Assembly: GCA_013911065.1 (NCBI GenBank)
Contig: JACERV010000004.1
Coordinates: 1-64,000, forward strand
Reading direction: 5' to 3'
DNA length: 64,000 nucleotides
Source: Ruminococcus sp.
Lineage (GTDB): Bacteria; Bacillota; Clostridia; Lachnospirales; Lachnospiraceae
The notes under the pieces: model-generated
Databases searched by the model: none
What the model was told of the DNA's origin: nothing
What the model saw: only the letters and a program-made list of their open reading frames with translations
Shown here: one piece after another, positions 41,406 through 50,267 of the stretch
How positions within the stretch are numbered: the first letter of the stretch is position 1
Layout: each line of letters starts with the position of its first letter
Program-made: the position numbers and the translations under genes

Positions 41406-42440
41406 ATGAATAAGATGACACAGGCAATCATGACCGAACCAGGAAACATTGTATATCAGGAAGTTGATATCCCAGAAGTCCGGCCGGATCAGATTAAGGT
41501 TAAAATGAAACGTATTGGCATCTGCGGCTCTGATATACACGTGAATCACGGAAAGCATCCGTATACCAGCTACCCCGTTGTCCAGGGACACGAAATATCT
41601 GCAGAAGTGGTGGAAACCGGAACCGAAGTTACAAATTGCAGGGTCGGAGACAAAGTAACCATTCAGCCCCAGGTTGTATGCGGAAAATGCTATCCATGTA
41701 CCCACGGAATGTATAACGATTGTGAAACCTTAAAAGTAATGGGATTTCAGACAACCGGTATGGCCAGCGAATATTTTGTTGTAGATGCTGAAAAAGCCCT
41801 TGTCCTTCCTGAAAGTATTTCCTGGGACCACGGCGCGATGATTGAACCTCTCGCAGTTGCTGTGCATGCAGTGCGCCGTTTTTCCGAAGATATGCATGGC
41901 AAAAAGGCAGTTGTTTTAGGAGGCGGTCCCATCGGCAACCTGGTTGCACAGACTGCCAGGGCAATGGGAGCAGAAGTGGTCCTATTATCAGAATTAAGTT
42001 CTTACAGACTTGCAACAGCACAAAAATGCGGCATTGCCACTGTAAACCCAAGTGAAAAAGATTTATTAGAAGCTATTATTGAAGCCTGCGGAGAAGACCG
42101 GGCCGACGTTATCTTTGAATGTATCGGCATCAATCCTACCATGAAACAGGCAATTGCATATGCAAGAAAAGGGAGTCACATCATTGTTGTGGGCGTATTC
42201 GGAGATATTGCCGCTATTGATATGGCCGCCGTACAGGATCATGAGCTTGCACTTCTCGGCAGTGCCATGTACCGTGAAGAAGACTACATCAAAGCCATTG
42301 AACTGGTATCCGACGGAAAAATCGAATTTGAGTCATTGATTACACACCGCTTTGGATTCAGAGAGTTTAAGAAAGGTTATGACACCATTGATCAGGAAAA
42401 AGATAAAGCAATGAAAGTTATGATTAATATGGAAGAATAG
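41406..42440 (+). CDS. zinc-dependent polyol/threonine-type dehydrogenase
   Basis: A 344-aa medium-chain dehydrogenase. The catalytic zinc site is CGICGSD with GHE near residues 38-65, and the structural zinc site is the four-Cys CGKCYPCTHGMYNDC. The NAD loop is VLGGGPIGNLVAQ. I start at 41406 (MNKMTQ) with AAGGAGATG upstream; an earlier ATG at 41313 would add 31 residues across the promoter. With FGGY kinase, PfkB kinase and SDR it points to oxidation of a polyol or sugar; the substrate is open. Confidence 0.87.
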   Translation: MNKMTQAIMTEPGNIVYQEVDIPEVRPDQIKVKMKRIGICGSDIHVNHGKHPYTSYPVVQGHEISAEVVETGTEVTNCRVGDKVTIQPQVVCGKCYPCTHGMYNDCETLKVMGFQTTGMASEYFVVDAEKALVLPESISWDHGAMIEPLAVAVHAVRRFSEDMHGKKAVVLGGGPIGNLVAQTARAMGAEVVLLSELSSYRLATAQKCGIATVNPSEKDLLEAIIEACGEDRADVIFECIGINPTMKQAIAYARKGSHIIVVGVFGDIAAIDMAAVQDHELALLGSAMYREEDYIKAIELVSDGKIEFESLITHRFGFREFKKGYDTIDQEKDKAMKVMINMEE

Positions 42441-42498
42441 TATATAGCCTTTGATATTGCAAACTTGAAATACACCTTATCCTGGTTTATAATGTATA

Positions 42499-42557
42499 CT
42501 TCTTGAACTACTAATGTTCAAGAAGGTATACGTATTGAACTGCTAATGTTTAATAAG
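42499..42557. promoter_or_regulatory. tandem palindromic operator pair B
   Basis: CTTCTTGAAC (42499-42508) with GTTCAAGAAG (42516-42525), then CGTATTGAAC (42531-42540) with GTTTAATAAG (42548-42557). The 10-7-10 geometry and the 32-bp period match pair A at 6826-6884, and the stretch between them (TATAC) is also shared. It lies between the zinc dehydrogenase and PfkB kinase genes. Confidence 0.65.
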
Positions 42558-42604
42558 GTATATTATATCTTTTAAATCATACGAAAAGAATGGAGTAATA
42601 AAAA

Positions 42605-43543
42605 GTGTGTATTGAAAACGTAGAAATTATTTGCCTAGGCCAGGCTCTGCTGGACTGTATCATAAAAGGTCAAAATGTAAATTCACACCATAATACTGCG
42701 GGAATAGCAGACTCTATAACCCTGTCTCCCGGCGGCGACGCTTTTAATGAATCAGTTATTTTATCCCGCTTAGGGCATCATGTTCAGATAATGTGCGGGT
42801 TGGGATGTGATTCAGCGGGCGATATTGTAACGAATACACTAAAAGAAAATGCTGTAAATACCAATGCCGCTATTTACAGCAATGCAGACCAGACCCCTGT
42901 GGCTGCTCTTTTAGTAAATGAGGATGGAAGCCGGAGGTCGATTAATTCTCCGGCTTATCTGGTCAAATTTTTCAAACCAGATGTCTCCTTATTGAAAGGA
43001 GCCAAAGTGGTTTCACTTGCCAGCCTTTTCCGCGCTCCTCTCAACCGGCCTGATACAATTTTATCTATCTGTCAGACCGCCAAGTCCAACGGGGCACTTG
43101 TAGCTGCTGATACAAAACTAGCCCATTATGGGGAGCTTTCACTGGAAGACATTAAGGAATCGCTGCCATATATAGATTATATTTTCCCCAATGAAACCGA
43201 AGCCCAGTTTTATACTCAAAAAAGCACTTACTCTGAGATGGCCGATGTTTTTCTGAACTATGGTGTCAAAAATGTGATTATCAAGACTGGCGCGAAAGGA
43301 TGTTTTGTCAAAAATGGGCAAGAATGTTTTTCTGTGCCAGCTTACAACCTGACAGCTATCGATGCAACCGGGGCCGGGGATAATTTTGTTGCTGGTTTTA
43401 TTTCCTCAATCCTTCACGGAGCCGGTCTGCGGGATGCTGTTGAATTTGCCATAGGCTGTTCCGCGCTGTGCGTCCAGTCCATCGGTGCTGTTTCCGGTGT
43501 GCAGAACCGTGCACAGGTGGAGGAGTTTATCCGCAGACAGTAA
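42605..43543 (+). CDS. PfkB-family carbohydrate kinase
   Basis: A 312-aa ribokinase-type enzyme. The N-terminal LSPGGDAFNESVIL block marks the substrate site and the C-terminal DATGAGDNFVAGF is the PfkB signature with the catalytic Asp. The start codon is GTG at 42605, with GGAG six to nine bases upstream; no ATG fits better. Downstream of operator pair B, so probably in the same regulon as catalase or the sugar-acid operon. Phosphorylates a sugar, sugar acid or nucleoside; identity unknown. Confidence 0.87.
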   Translation: MCIENVEIICLGQALLDCIIKGQNVNSHHNTAGIADSITLSPGGDAFNESVILSRLGHHVQIMCGLGCDSAGDIVTNTLKENAVNTNAAIYSNADQTPVAALLVNEDGSRRSINSPAYLVKFFKPDVSLLKGAKVVSLASLFRAPLNRPDTILSICQTAKSNGALVAADTKLAHYGELSLEDIKESLPYIDYIFPNETEAQFYTQKSTYSEMADVFLNYGVKNVIIKTGAKGCFVKNGQECFSVPAYNLTAIDATGAGDNFVAGFISSILHGAGLRDAVEFAIGCSALCVQSIGAVSGVQNRAQVEEFIRRQ

Positions 43544-43560
43544 CTCTTAAAATATAAGGA

Positions 43561-43606
43561 GTGCCTGCATGATACTGAATAAAAACAAGCATCATGCAGG
43601 CACCTT
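43561..43606 (+). terminator. terminator after the PfkB kinase gene
   Basis: GTGCCTGCATGAT and ATCATGCAGGCAC arms, 13 bp perfect, followed by CTTTAC. It ends the + strand transcription unit before the convergent toxin-antitoxin genes. Confidence 0.65.
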
Positions 43607-43650
43607 TACAAGAATTCAGCGTAATTTAATTTATCTGATGCAATCAATTT

Positions 43651-43962
43651 TCATATCAAATTACGATATTCTCTTCTTCCATCTACGATGGCATATATAA
43701 TAACTAGCCTGTCCGCCTCATTTACCTTGTAAAAGACAAGATGCCTTTCAATAATTATTATCCTATAGCCTTGCTTTTTCAGAATTGAATACCGGGGAAC
43801 GCTCCCTGACCACGGAAACTCCTGAAGGTGGTTAATCGATGCTTCAATCTTATCCAGATAACTAAGTGCAATGTTAACGTCTCCTGAATCATCTGCGATA
43901 TAAAAAATGATTTCACGGAGCTGCTCCTCCGCTTTATCAGTCCGTAATATTTTATACTTCAT
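43651..43962 (-). CDS. ParE/RelE-family toxin
   Basis: A 103-aa toxin of the ParE/RelE superfamily. The pattern KAEEQLREIIFYIADDSGDVNIALSYLDKIE with a C-terminal VIIYAIVDGRREYRNLI is typical of this family (type II toxin). Its ATG overlaps the antitoxin stop by four bases. ParE poisons gyrase and RelE cleaves mRNA; the sequence alone does not decide which. Confidence 0.88.
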   Translation of the reverse strand: MKYKILRTDKAEEQLREIIFYIADDSGDVNIALSYLDKIEASINHLQEFPWSGSVPRYSILKKQGYRIIIIERHLVFYKVNEADRLVIIYAIVDGRREYRNLI

Positions 43963-44237
43963 CCATTCTTCCTCTCCAGTAAGGACGTACGAAGATTATC
44001 TAACGAGTCCTGCATTGGTACCAATCTTCCATTTTTCACATCATCTTCAGCTTCTGCAAGTGTTCTGAGCAGTTCCAGTTCAGATTTCATCTGATAGTAA
44101 TCCTGTAATCCAAGAACCGCAGTATCACCTCGTCCATTTACAGTAATAATAACGGCCTCTCTGGATTCTTTGCATTGCTTTGAAATTTCATTATAATGAT
44201 TTCTTAAATCTGCTGACGGTCTGATTGCTCCTTCCAT
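43959..44237 (-). CDS. Phd/YefM-family antitoxin
   Basis: A 92-aa antitoxin. The N-terminal Phd fold (RPSADLRNHYNEISKQCKESREAVIITVNGRGDTAVLG) binds DNA and the C-terminal helix wraps the toxin. It is first in the operon, as usual, and carries its own operator just upstream. The overlap with the toxin gene supports co-translation. Confidence 0.9.
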   Translation of the reverse strand: MEGAIRPSADLRNHYNEISKQCKESREAVIITVNGRGDTAVLGLQDYYQMKSELELLRTLAEAEDDVKNGRLVPMQDSLDNLRTSLLERKNG

Positions 44238-44261
44238 GGTGTCACCTCACTTCAATATTTT

Positions 44262-44290
44262 ATAGTCATATAATATCATAATATGACTAT
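44262..44290. promoter_or_regulatory. operator of the toxin-antitoxin operon
   Basis: ATAGTCATAT and ATATGACTAT, perfect 10-base arms around nine bases, 25 bases upstream of the antitoxin start. Its place suits binding by the Phd-type antitoxin. Confidence 0.65.
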
Positions 44291-44443
44291 ATCATCAAGC
44301 CAGGGTTTTACAAAAGATATTGACACAAAGACTTCAAAACACTAAAATAGTTTTAAAGGAAGCCATAAAACTCTGGAAATAGTAATCAGCAATTTTCAAG
44401 GAAAAATGCTTCCGCATAATTATAAAAAACGGAGGAAAAACTC

Positions 44444-44803
44444 ATGAAATTTTGCCATGTTACCATGTATGTTAAGAATTTAGAGGAATCGCTGCATTTT
44501 TACCACGACATCGTCGGATTGCCTGTACAAAGGAGGTTTTCACCCGCCCCAAATATAGAAATTATATTCCTGGGTGACGGAGAAACAGAAATTGAATTAA
44601 TTGATAACCAGGCACAAACAGATATATCTATCGGCTCAGACATCTCTTTAGGATTTGAGGTTCAGTCTGTGCAGGAAACACAGGAGTTTTTACGGGAAAA
44701 TGGCATTACGCCGGGAGATATCCAGCAACCTTCTCCACAGGTAAAATTCTTTTTTGTTTCCGACCCGAACGGAGTAAATATTCAGTTCTGCGAAAACGAA
44801 TAA
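44444..44803 (+). CDS. VOC-family protein (glyoxalase-like)
   Basis: A 119-aa vicinal-oxygen-chelate protein with two beta-alpha-beta-beta-beta modules. Metal-ligand candidates are His5 (CHVTMYV), a Glu in GETEIELID and a C-terminal Glu in NIQFCENE. SDPNGVNIQF is a typical end of glyoxalase/bleomycin-resistance relatives. It stands alone between the toxin-antitoxin pair and the convergent SGNH gene. GGAGG lies upstream of the ATG. The substrate is unknown. Confidence 0.85.
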   Translation: MKFCHVTMYVKNLEESLHFYHDIVGLPVQRRFSPAPNIEIIFLGDGETEIELIDNQAQTDISIGSDISLGFEVQSVQETQEFLRENGITPGDIQQPSPQVKFFFVSDPNGVNIQFCENE

Positions 44804-44822
44804 GGTAACGAATAATCTTAGG

Positions 44823-44864
44823 GAGCGGTATGATGCTGAATTAAAAAATAAGCATTATGGCGCT
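44823..44864. terminator. hairpin between convergent VOC and SGNH genes
   Basis: AGCGGTATGATGCT pairs with AGCATTATGGCGCT with some wobble pairs, with an AT-rich loop. It lies 20 bases after the VOC stop and close to the SGNH stop, so it can serve both directions. Confidence 0.5.
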
Positions 44865-44865
44865 T

Positions 44866-46002
44866 CTACCTTATCATCATTTTCTTATACACTTCTTCGG
44901 AAATTATTTTTCCACCTTCTGCTGATGGATGCAGCCCATCCCCACTGTCACAAATTGTTTGCATCCTGGTTTTTCTTTTCGCATCACGAACGTAAAAATC
45001 AAAGTCAAAATATCCATCTGCTGCATCATTTTTTCTAATCCAGCTATTTAAGCAGCACCTTTCTTCTTCCATCTCTTCAGACCATATTTCAAACCCTTTA
45101 AATGGAAGAATTGTACAAAGAAATATTTCCGCATTATAACAATGGGCTGTTTTCACATAATACCTGAGCCCTTCTATCAATTCCTGAACTGATACCTTTT
45201 CTTCCAATGGTGCATCTACATACGGATGAAATATATCATTGATTCCCTCCAAAACAATGACTTGATTGATTGTTCTGCCGTCAAACACATCACGTTCAAA
45301 TCGTTTTACTCCTGCTTCCCCGAACATTCCTTCCTGCCCCGGAACCGGACTTGCATCGTGAAGTATTCTATTGCCTGAAACACCACAATTTATCACACTT
45401 ACTTTCCCAGGATATGCAGTGTACAGTTTCAACGCTAATGCGCTGCTCCAATGGCCTTGATGAGTAATAGAATCCCCAAAACACGCAATTGTCTTTATTT
45501 CTTTAGATGCCATAACTTGTATTTCACTCAGTGCATAGAAAAATGTATTTTCTGGATTCCTTTTTACCACCTGAAAATTATTGCCCTGACTATGAGATAC
45601 TTTAAATAATAAATATGAAAATGTTGCCTGTCCGCAAGTGATTTCTTGTTCTGTGTTTATATATATGGATACCACGAACACATCACCAGGGGCAGCCGGG
45701 AATTGTACCGGATCACTGAAAACTTCCGTTCCTGGTTCTATCACCAACTGCTCTATGCCGCTAATAAGAACTCTTTGTTCCGTATTTTGATTTATTTCTC
45801 CGTCTATACCGGCTGCAGTGCCAATATTTACTCTTTCAATGTGCATAGGCCGCCTTCCATAAATATTAGAAAACTTCAGCCGAACCTGCTCTCCTTCTAA
45901 ATTGTTCTTAACAAATATTCTTTGCATTCCTGGACTCACATGCTCGGGGCATGCTCTCATATCTAACGGTGTATACCCAAATGTACTTTTCCACTCTTTC
46001 AT
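44866..46002 (-). CDS. two-domain SGNH/GDSL hydrolase
   Basis: A 378-aa esterase. The catalytic blocks are CFGDSITHQGHW (Ser), GVSGNRIL, LEGINDIF (Asn) and DGLHPSAEG (Asp-His). Residues 1-165 form a beta-rich N-terminal domain seen in carbohydrate esterases. There is no signal peptide, so it probably acts in the cytosol on imported acylated sugars. It lies 95 bases behind the degenerate ABC ATPase gene, at the end of the ribose-type cluster. Confidence 0.85.
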   Translation of the reverse strand: MKEWKSTFGYTPLDMRACPEHVSPGMQRIFVKNNLEGEQVRLKFSNIYGRRPMHIERVNIGTAAGIDGEINQNTEQRVLISGIEQLVIEPGTEVFSDPVQFPAAPGDVFVVSIYINTEQEITCGQATFSYLLFKVSHSQGNNFQVVKRNPENTFFYALSEIQVMASKEIKTIACFGDSITHQGHWSSALALKLYTAYPGKVSVINCGVSGNRILHDASPVPGQEGMFGEAGVKRFERDVFDGRTINQVIVLEGINDIFHPYVDAPLEEKVSVQELIEGLRYYVKTAHCYNAEIFLCTILPFKGFEIWSEEMEEERCCLNSWIRKNDAADGYFDFDFYVRDAKRKTRMQTICDSGDGLHPSAEGGKIISEEVYKKMMIR

Positions 46003-46097
46003 TTATTTAATCGCTCCTTTATCTAATCTTGCCTTGGGTTACTCCTACTTTACTGTAATTTCTAAATAACAAACTTCTTAAAGTTTTCTGACAGGAG

Positions 46098-47516
46098 TTA
46101 CTCTGGCTGTCTCTCGAATAACCGCCAGTTCCCTTTGCCTTCTAAAATAAGAATTTTATCACACACCCGATAAGCTTCGGGCAGATTTGATGAAATAAGT
46201 AAAAAACTCACTCCTCCGGCTGCCTCCCGCTCTATAAACTGTAGAATTTCTTCTTGCTCAAGAGGGTCCAAATATAACGTCAAATTATCTAATATCAACA
46301 GCTTGGGATTTAAAATTAATTTTCTAAGCAAAATAATCTTGAGTTTATCCAACGCAGTAAGGTGTGCTTCGTCATATTGTCCAAGGGCCACTTCAGCTTT
46401 TTTCTCCCACAAATATTTCATAAGCTTGTCGTTGACTCTTAAAAGCTTCCGATAACGTTCATATCCTGACACTAATACATTTTCTTGTATTGTTAAGTCT
46501 CTGAAAAAAACATCTCTTTGCTCTTTTTCATAAACAATATAAATTTCATTCTTGTTTAGCTGTTTATAAGAGTGTACACTTTTTCCCTCTACATAGGTAT
46601 TACTGAGATAACCCTTCGTATAATATTCAATAATATCTTCACGCAGCTTCCCATCCAAATCCAGTATACCCGCTATCTCTCCCTCTTTGATTTCAAGAGG
46701 GATTCCCTGTCCCAAAGGGCTGGGAATCTCTGTTTTAAATATGATACTATTCTTTTTATTTGATACATAGTCACGAGTATTAGGAATATCATATTGAAAC
46801 ATAGCACTCTTGAGGTCATATTGCTTTTCTTCACCCCGGTAAGCCATATATACTAAGCTATTTTCCCGCATAATATAAATCCGGTCCGACGCCTCCGCTG
46901 CCATATCAACGGTGCTGCTTACATAGACATAGGTCAATCCATATTTCTTTTTCATTTTTTCTAAAAAAGGCCACAAGATTTCCATTCCAAATTCATTTGC
47001 TACTTCATCCAAAATAATCAGCTTTCCGCCATGCACTGCATATTTTAATATCTGCAGCATAAACTTCTGCCAGTGATTCAGTTCATCAATAAACATGGAC
47101 GGTGCTAAATCAATTCCTGCTTCTTCCAGAAGATTTTCAGTCTGGATCTTTGCGTTTTTTTTGCTATATAAAATATTTCTCCAGTTAGAAGGTCTCATTG
47201 TAAAAATATAGTCATATATCCTAAAATCATAAATTGCCTCGGGCAATTCGAAAAAATGCCGTACACCATATTTCTGCAGTTGATTTGCTCCTTTGCCGTA
47301 TGATGCCGTCAGCTTTTCTCCATTCAGGTAAATATCTCCTTCACTTAAATCCAGCTTTCCCGACAATACCTTGGCAAGCACGGTCTTTCCTGATCCATGC
47401 AGGCCGCAAATACTTACTGTTTCTCCTTCACAAATATGAAATTGTATTTGCCGCAGCAGATATTCATCTGCTTTTTTTACAAAACCGTTTTTTATCTCAA
47501 GAAGTTCTGTTTTCAC
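46098..47516 (-). CDS. degenerate RbsA-like tandem ATPase next to a two-component system
   Basis: A 472-aa protein with the two-domain layout of sugar-ABC ATPases. In the first half Walker A (GLHGSGKT, 38-45) and Walker B (LIILDE, 166-171) are intact, but the signature is LNHWQK (about 146-151) and the switch His is missing (YVSSTVD). In the second half there is no P-loop (LDLDGKLRED), no signature (LTALDKL), and the Walker B Glu is Asn (LLILDNLTLYLD). It overlaps the kinase gene by four bases, and no permease is beside it. It is more likely a nucleotide-binding sensor or partner than a transport motor. Confidence 0.75.
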   Translation of the reverse strand: MKTELLEIKNGFVKKADEYLLRQIQFHICEGETVSICGLHGSGKTVLAKVLSGKLDLSEGDIYLNGEKLTASYGKGANQLQKYGVRHFFELPEAIYDFRIYDYIFTMRPSNWRNILYSKKNAKIQTENLLEEAGIDLAPSMFIDELNHWQKFMLQILKYAVHGGKLIILDEVANEFGMEILWPFLEKMKKKYGLTYVYVSSTVDMAAEASDRIYIMRENSLVYMAYRGEEKQYDLKSAMFQYDIPNTRDYVSNKKNSIIFKTEIPSPLGQGIPLEIKEGEIAGILDLDGKLREDIIEYYTKGYLSNTYVEGKSVHSYKQLNKNEIYIVYEKEQRDVFFRDLTIQENVLVSGYERYRKLLRVNDKLMKYLWEKKAEVALGQYDEAHLTALDKLKIILLRKLILNPKLLILDNLTLYLDPLEQEEILQFIEREAAGGVSFLLISSNLPEAYRVCDKILILEGKGNWRLFERQPE

Positions 47517-48520
47517 TGCAATCCTTCAACTTTTCCGTCCAATATCTGCATATCTGTTTTCTTGGGAATTGTAATATCTACCTGTGTTCCCAAATTAACA
47601 GCACTGCGGATATAAAGACCATATTCTTTCCCAAAATATAATTGAATCCGCTCATTCACATTATTAAGTGCAATTCCTCTTTTTTCAAAACGCCCTTTGG
47701 TGTCTTGTCCCCCAGGGGTTATAAACTGTTCATTTAATGACCTGAGCTGTTTATCAGAAATTCCCTTCCCCTTATCCGCGATTTGAATCCTAATTTTACT
47801 TACTGTCTCCTCAATTCTTAAAGTTATTTTTCCCTGCCCCTCTAATAATTCCAGACCATGAAAAATCGCATTTTCTATAATTGGCTGCAAAATCATTTTA
47901 GGAACATAGCAGCCAAGCGCCTGTTCAGAACATTCTATCTTTTTCTCCAAAATGAACTTATCTTCAAATCTGAACTGCTGTATCTTCATATAATTATCTA
48001 CATTCCGGATCTCATCCCTAAGCCGTACAAGATTACCTTTTCTGCTGATACTGTATCTGAAAAATGCAGACAGCGCCTCCGTCATGTCAGCAATCTCTTC
48101 CACCCCGTCAATTAGTGCCTGTCCTCGTATAGAATCCAGTGTATTATAAAGAAAGTGCGGGTTGATTTGATTTTGAAGAGCTATGAGTTCCGATTTTTTT
48201 GCAGACTCCTCATCATAGGACTGTCTGCTTATTTCAGATCTGACTTCCTCCATCAGAACATTCCTCACCGCCTTTACCCACCTGTTATTTTGATACAGCA
48301 GACCTTTCATTCCATCTTTTTCCAACTGTTCGGGTATTTTGTATATCATCCGGCAATATACGCCTGATAAAAAAAGACCTGCTGCAGTCAAGATAACTGT
48401 AAACAAGTTCCTTTCAGGCCCCTTTTCAAAAACACTGCTTATAAATATTGCCGCCAGAAAGAACAGTATGCTGCATATTAAAGCAAAGATATACCATTTT
48501 CCCCTTTCATCTCTAGCCAT
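47513..48520 (-). CDS. LytS/YesM-type histidine kinase without extracytoplasmic domain
   Basis: A 335-aa kinase: two membrane helices (about 10-29 and 39-57) with a loop of only about nine residues, then the His_kinase domain (NQINPHFLYNTLDS, His122), the N-box LQPIIENAIFHGL and the G-box IADKGKGIS in HATPase. It lacks the large sensor of YesM. Its signal must come from the membrane or another protein. It is coupled to the degenerate ATPase gene downstream and to the YesN-type regulator gene 14 bases upstream. Confidence 0.88.
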   Translation of the reverse strand: MARDERGKWYIFALICSILFFLAAIFISSVFEKGPERNLFTVILTAAGLFLSGVYCRMIYKIPEQLEKDGMKGLLYQNNRWVKAVRNVLMEEVRSEISRQSYDEESAKKSELIALQNQINPHFLYNTLDSIRGQALIDGVEEIADMTEALSAFFRYSISRKGNLVRLRDEIRNVDNYMKIQQFRFEDKFILEKKIECSEQALGCYVPKMILQPIIENAIFHGLELLEGQGKITLRIEETVSKIRIQIADKGKGISDKQLRSLNEQFITPGGQDTKGRFEKRGIALNNVNERIQLYFGKEYGLYIRSAVNLGTQVDITIPKKTDMQILDGKVEGLQ

Positions 48521-48534
48521 CCGCTCATCCCCTT

Positions 48535-50118
48535 TTACACATACAGTTTCCGGTAATCTGACGGTTTAATCCCCACTTCTTTCTGGAAGACCCGGCTAAA
48601 ATATCTCGCATTGCCATATCCAACCATATTACTAATTTCATGAATACTGTATTTTTCATCCTTCAGATACTTTTTTGCCATTTCAATCCTGTAACTTGTC
48701 AGATAATCACTGAAATTAATCCCTTCTTCCTTTTTAAAGACTGTGCTGAAATAAACAGGATTCATATATATCAGTTTTGAAATCATCTCCAGACTGATAT
48801 TTTCTGCATAATGTTCTGCTATATAATCTTTAGCCGTACGAATTATCCTTTTTTCTGCTCCTTCAAGTTCTGCCTCATACTCATCCAGAACACGCCATAT
48901 AAACTGCTTCAGAGCTTCCGCCAGTTCCGTTGTATTTCTGGCATTATCCATATTTTCCTGAAATTCATTTTGTCCGACAGGAAAATGAAAATCCACCGTC
49001 TGCTCAAAAATCTCTACCCGTATTGTCTCGTAAATCCAGTTTAATTCGGAAAATAACAGGTTAATGTCAGGACGTTTTTTTCTAATACCATATAAGAATT
49101 GCTGCAGCCAGGCTTGAATTTTCTCTCGGTTTCTTAACTCAATGAACTTTTTCAGCTTATCATTTTCCTGTGCATCTAATACCTTTTCTTGTCCATCCGG
49201 TATCTGACTGTATTCAATTATCCGGTTGACTCCCAGAAATATTCTGCTGCGTATGCTTTTCCACGCCTCCTGATATAGAATATCAAAATCCTTCACATTC
49301 TCATCATAGACTGCAGACAATCCAATTGTAATATCGCAATATTCATCAAAGCGGAAAAGACCTTCTTCCAGAGCCCGTTCAAAAACATCTTTCAATTCAA
49401 CTGCTCCATAATTCAGAAACAGTACAAGAAACCCCTGATAAACGGTTTCCACATATTCGTAGCAGAGTTTTTGGAACTCATTCTCCAGAAGGCTGTTGAT
49501 TTTGTGGTTCATAATGGTAATCTGCTCTTTATCCAGATGTTTCTTTAAATCTGCTTTTACAATCACAATTTGATAATTTCCGGGCTTTAAAGAAAGCATA
49601 TATTCCTGATTCAGGCTCTCTGGCATGCTGCCCACTATTCTTTCTTTCTGGGCTATTTGAGAAATAAACTGTTTCTTCATCTTCCCGGAAACAAGCTCCA
49701 TCCTTCTCTTCATAGAAACCTGCTCAGTTATTACATTTCTTTCGTTCAAAATTTTATCCCGGATACTGACTAGGTTTTCTCTTAATTCCTGCTTATTAAT
49801 AGGCTTCAGAAGATAGTTCTCCACCCCATATTTGATGGCACTGTGGGCATATTCAAAATGCTTGTGCCCGCTGACCAAAATAAAGGAAATATTTTTTTCC
49901 ATATCTCTCAGCTGCCGGATCATCTCCAGGCCATCCAGTCCCGGCATTCTAATGTCAGTCACCACAATATCCGGCTCTTTGTCAATAATAATCTCCATGC
50001 CCTGCTTTCCGCTGTTTGCTGTTCCTATAATCTCAATACCGATTTCTTCCCAGTCCACCAGCCTCTCCATCAGAGCTACAATTTTCTTTTCATCGTCAAT
50101 TAAAATTGCCTTTAGCAT
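48535..50118 (-). CDS. YesN-type response regulator (REC-AraC)
   Basis: A 527-aa regulator: receiver domain (DDEKKIVALMERL, phospho-Asp in VVTDIRMPGLDG near 55, Lys in YLLKPINKQ), a long middle region (about 130-420) and two AraC helix-turn-helix motifs at the end (AENISLEMISKLIYMNPVYFSTVFKKEEG, YSIHEISNMVGYGNARYFSRVFQKEVG). Probably controls the ribose-type importer and dehydrogenase upstream. A possible -10 element (TATAAT, 50168-50173 on the minus strand) lies in the 149 bases behind the permease gene. Confidence 0.9.
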   Translation of the reverse strand: MLKAILIDDEKKIVALMERLVDWEEIGIEIIGTANSGKQGMEIIIDKEPDIVVTDIRMPGLDGLEMIRQLRDMEKNISFILVSGHKHFEYAHSAIKYGVENYLLKPINKQELRENLVSIRDKILNERNVITEQVSMKRRMELVSGKMKKQFISQIAQKERIVGSMPESLNQEYMLSLKPGNYQIVIVKADLKKHLDKEQITIMNHKINSLLENEFQKLCYEYVETVYQGFLVLFLNYGAVELKDVFERALEEGLFRFDEYCDITIGLSAVYDENVKDFDILYQEAWKSIRSRIFLGVNRIIEYSQIPDGQEKVLDAQENDKLKKFIELRNREKIQAWLQQFLYGIRKKRPDINLLFSELNWIYETIRVEIFEQTVDFHFPVGQNEFQENMDNARNTTELAEALKQFIWRVLDEYEAELEGAEKRIIRTAKDYIAEHYAENISLEMISKLIYMNPVYFSTVFKKEEGINFSDYLTSYRIEMAKKYLKDEKYSIHEISNMVGYGNARYFSRVFQKEVGIKPSDYRKLYV

Positions 50119-50267
50119 TTTCCTACCTCAAAAAGTGCATAATCCGTCCGTTTTTCATTACTTCCAGATTATACACCTTTTCTCTCTGTTTTCCTAGTAA
50201 AACAAAGCTGTCTCACCCCGGCTGTCAGTTTTTATAAATTTTAAGTGCACGAGTGCAGCAAACTTCC

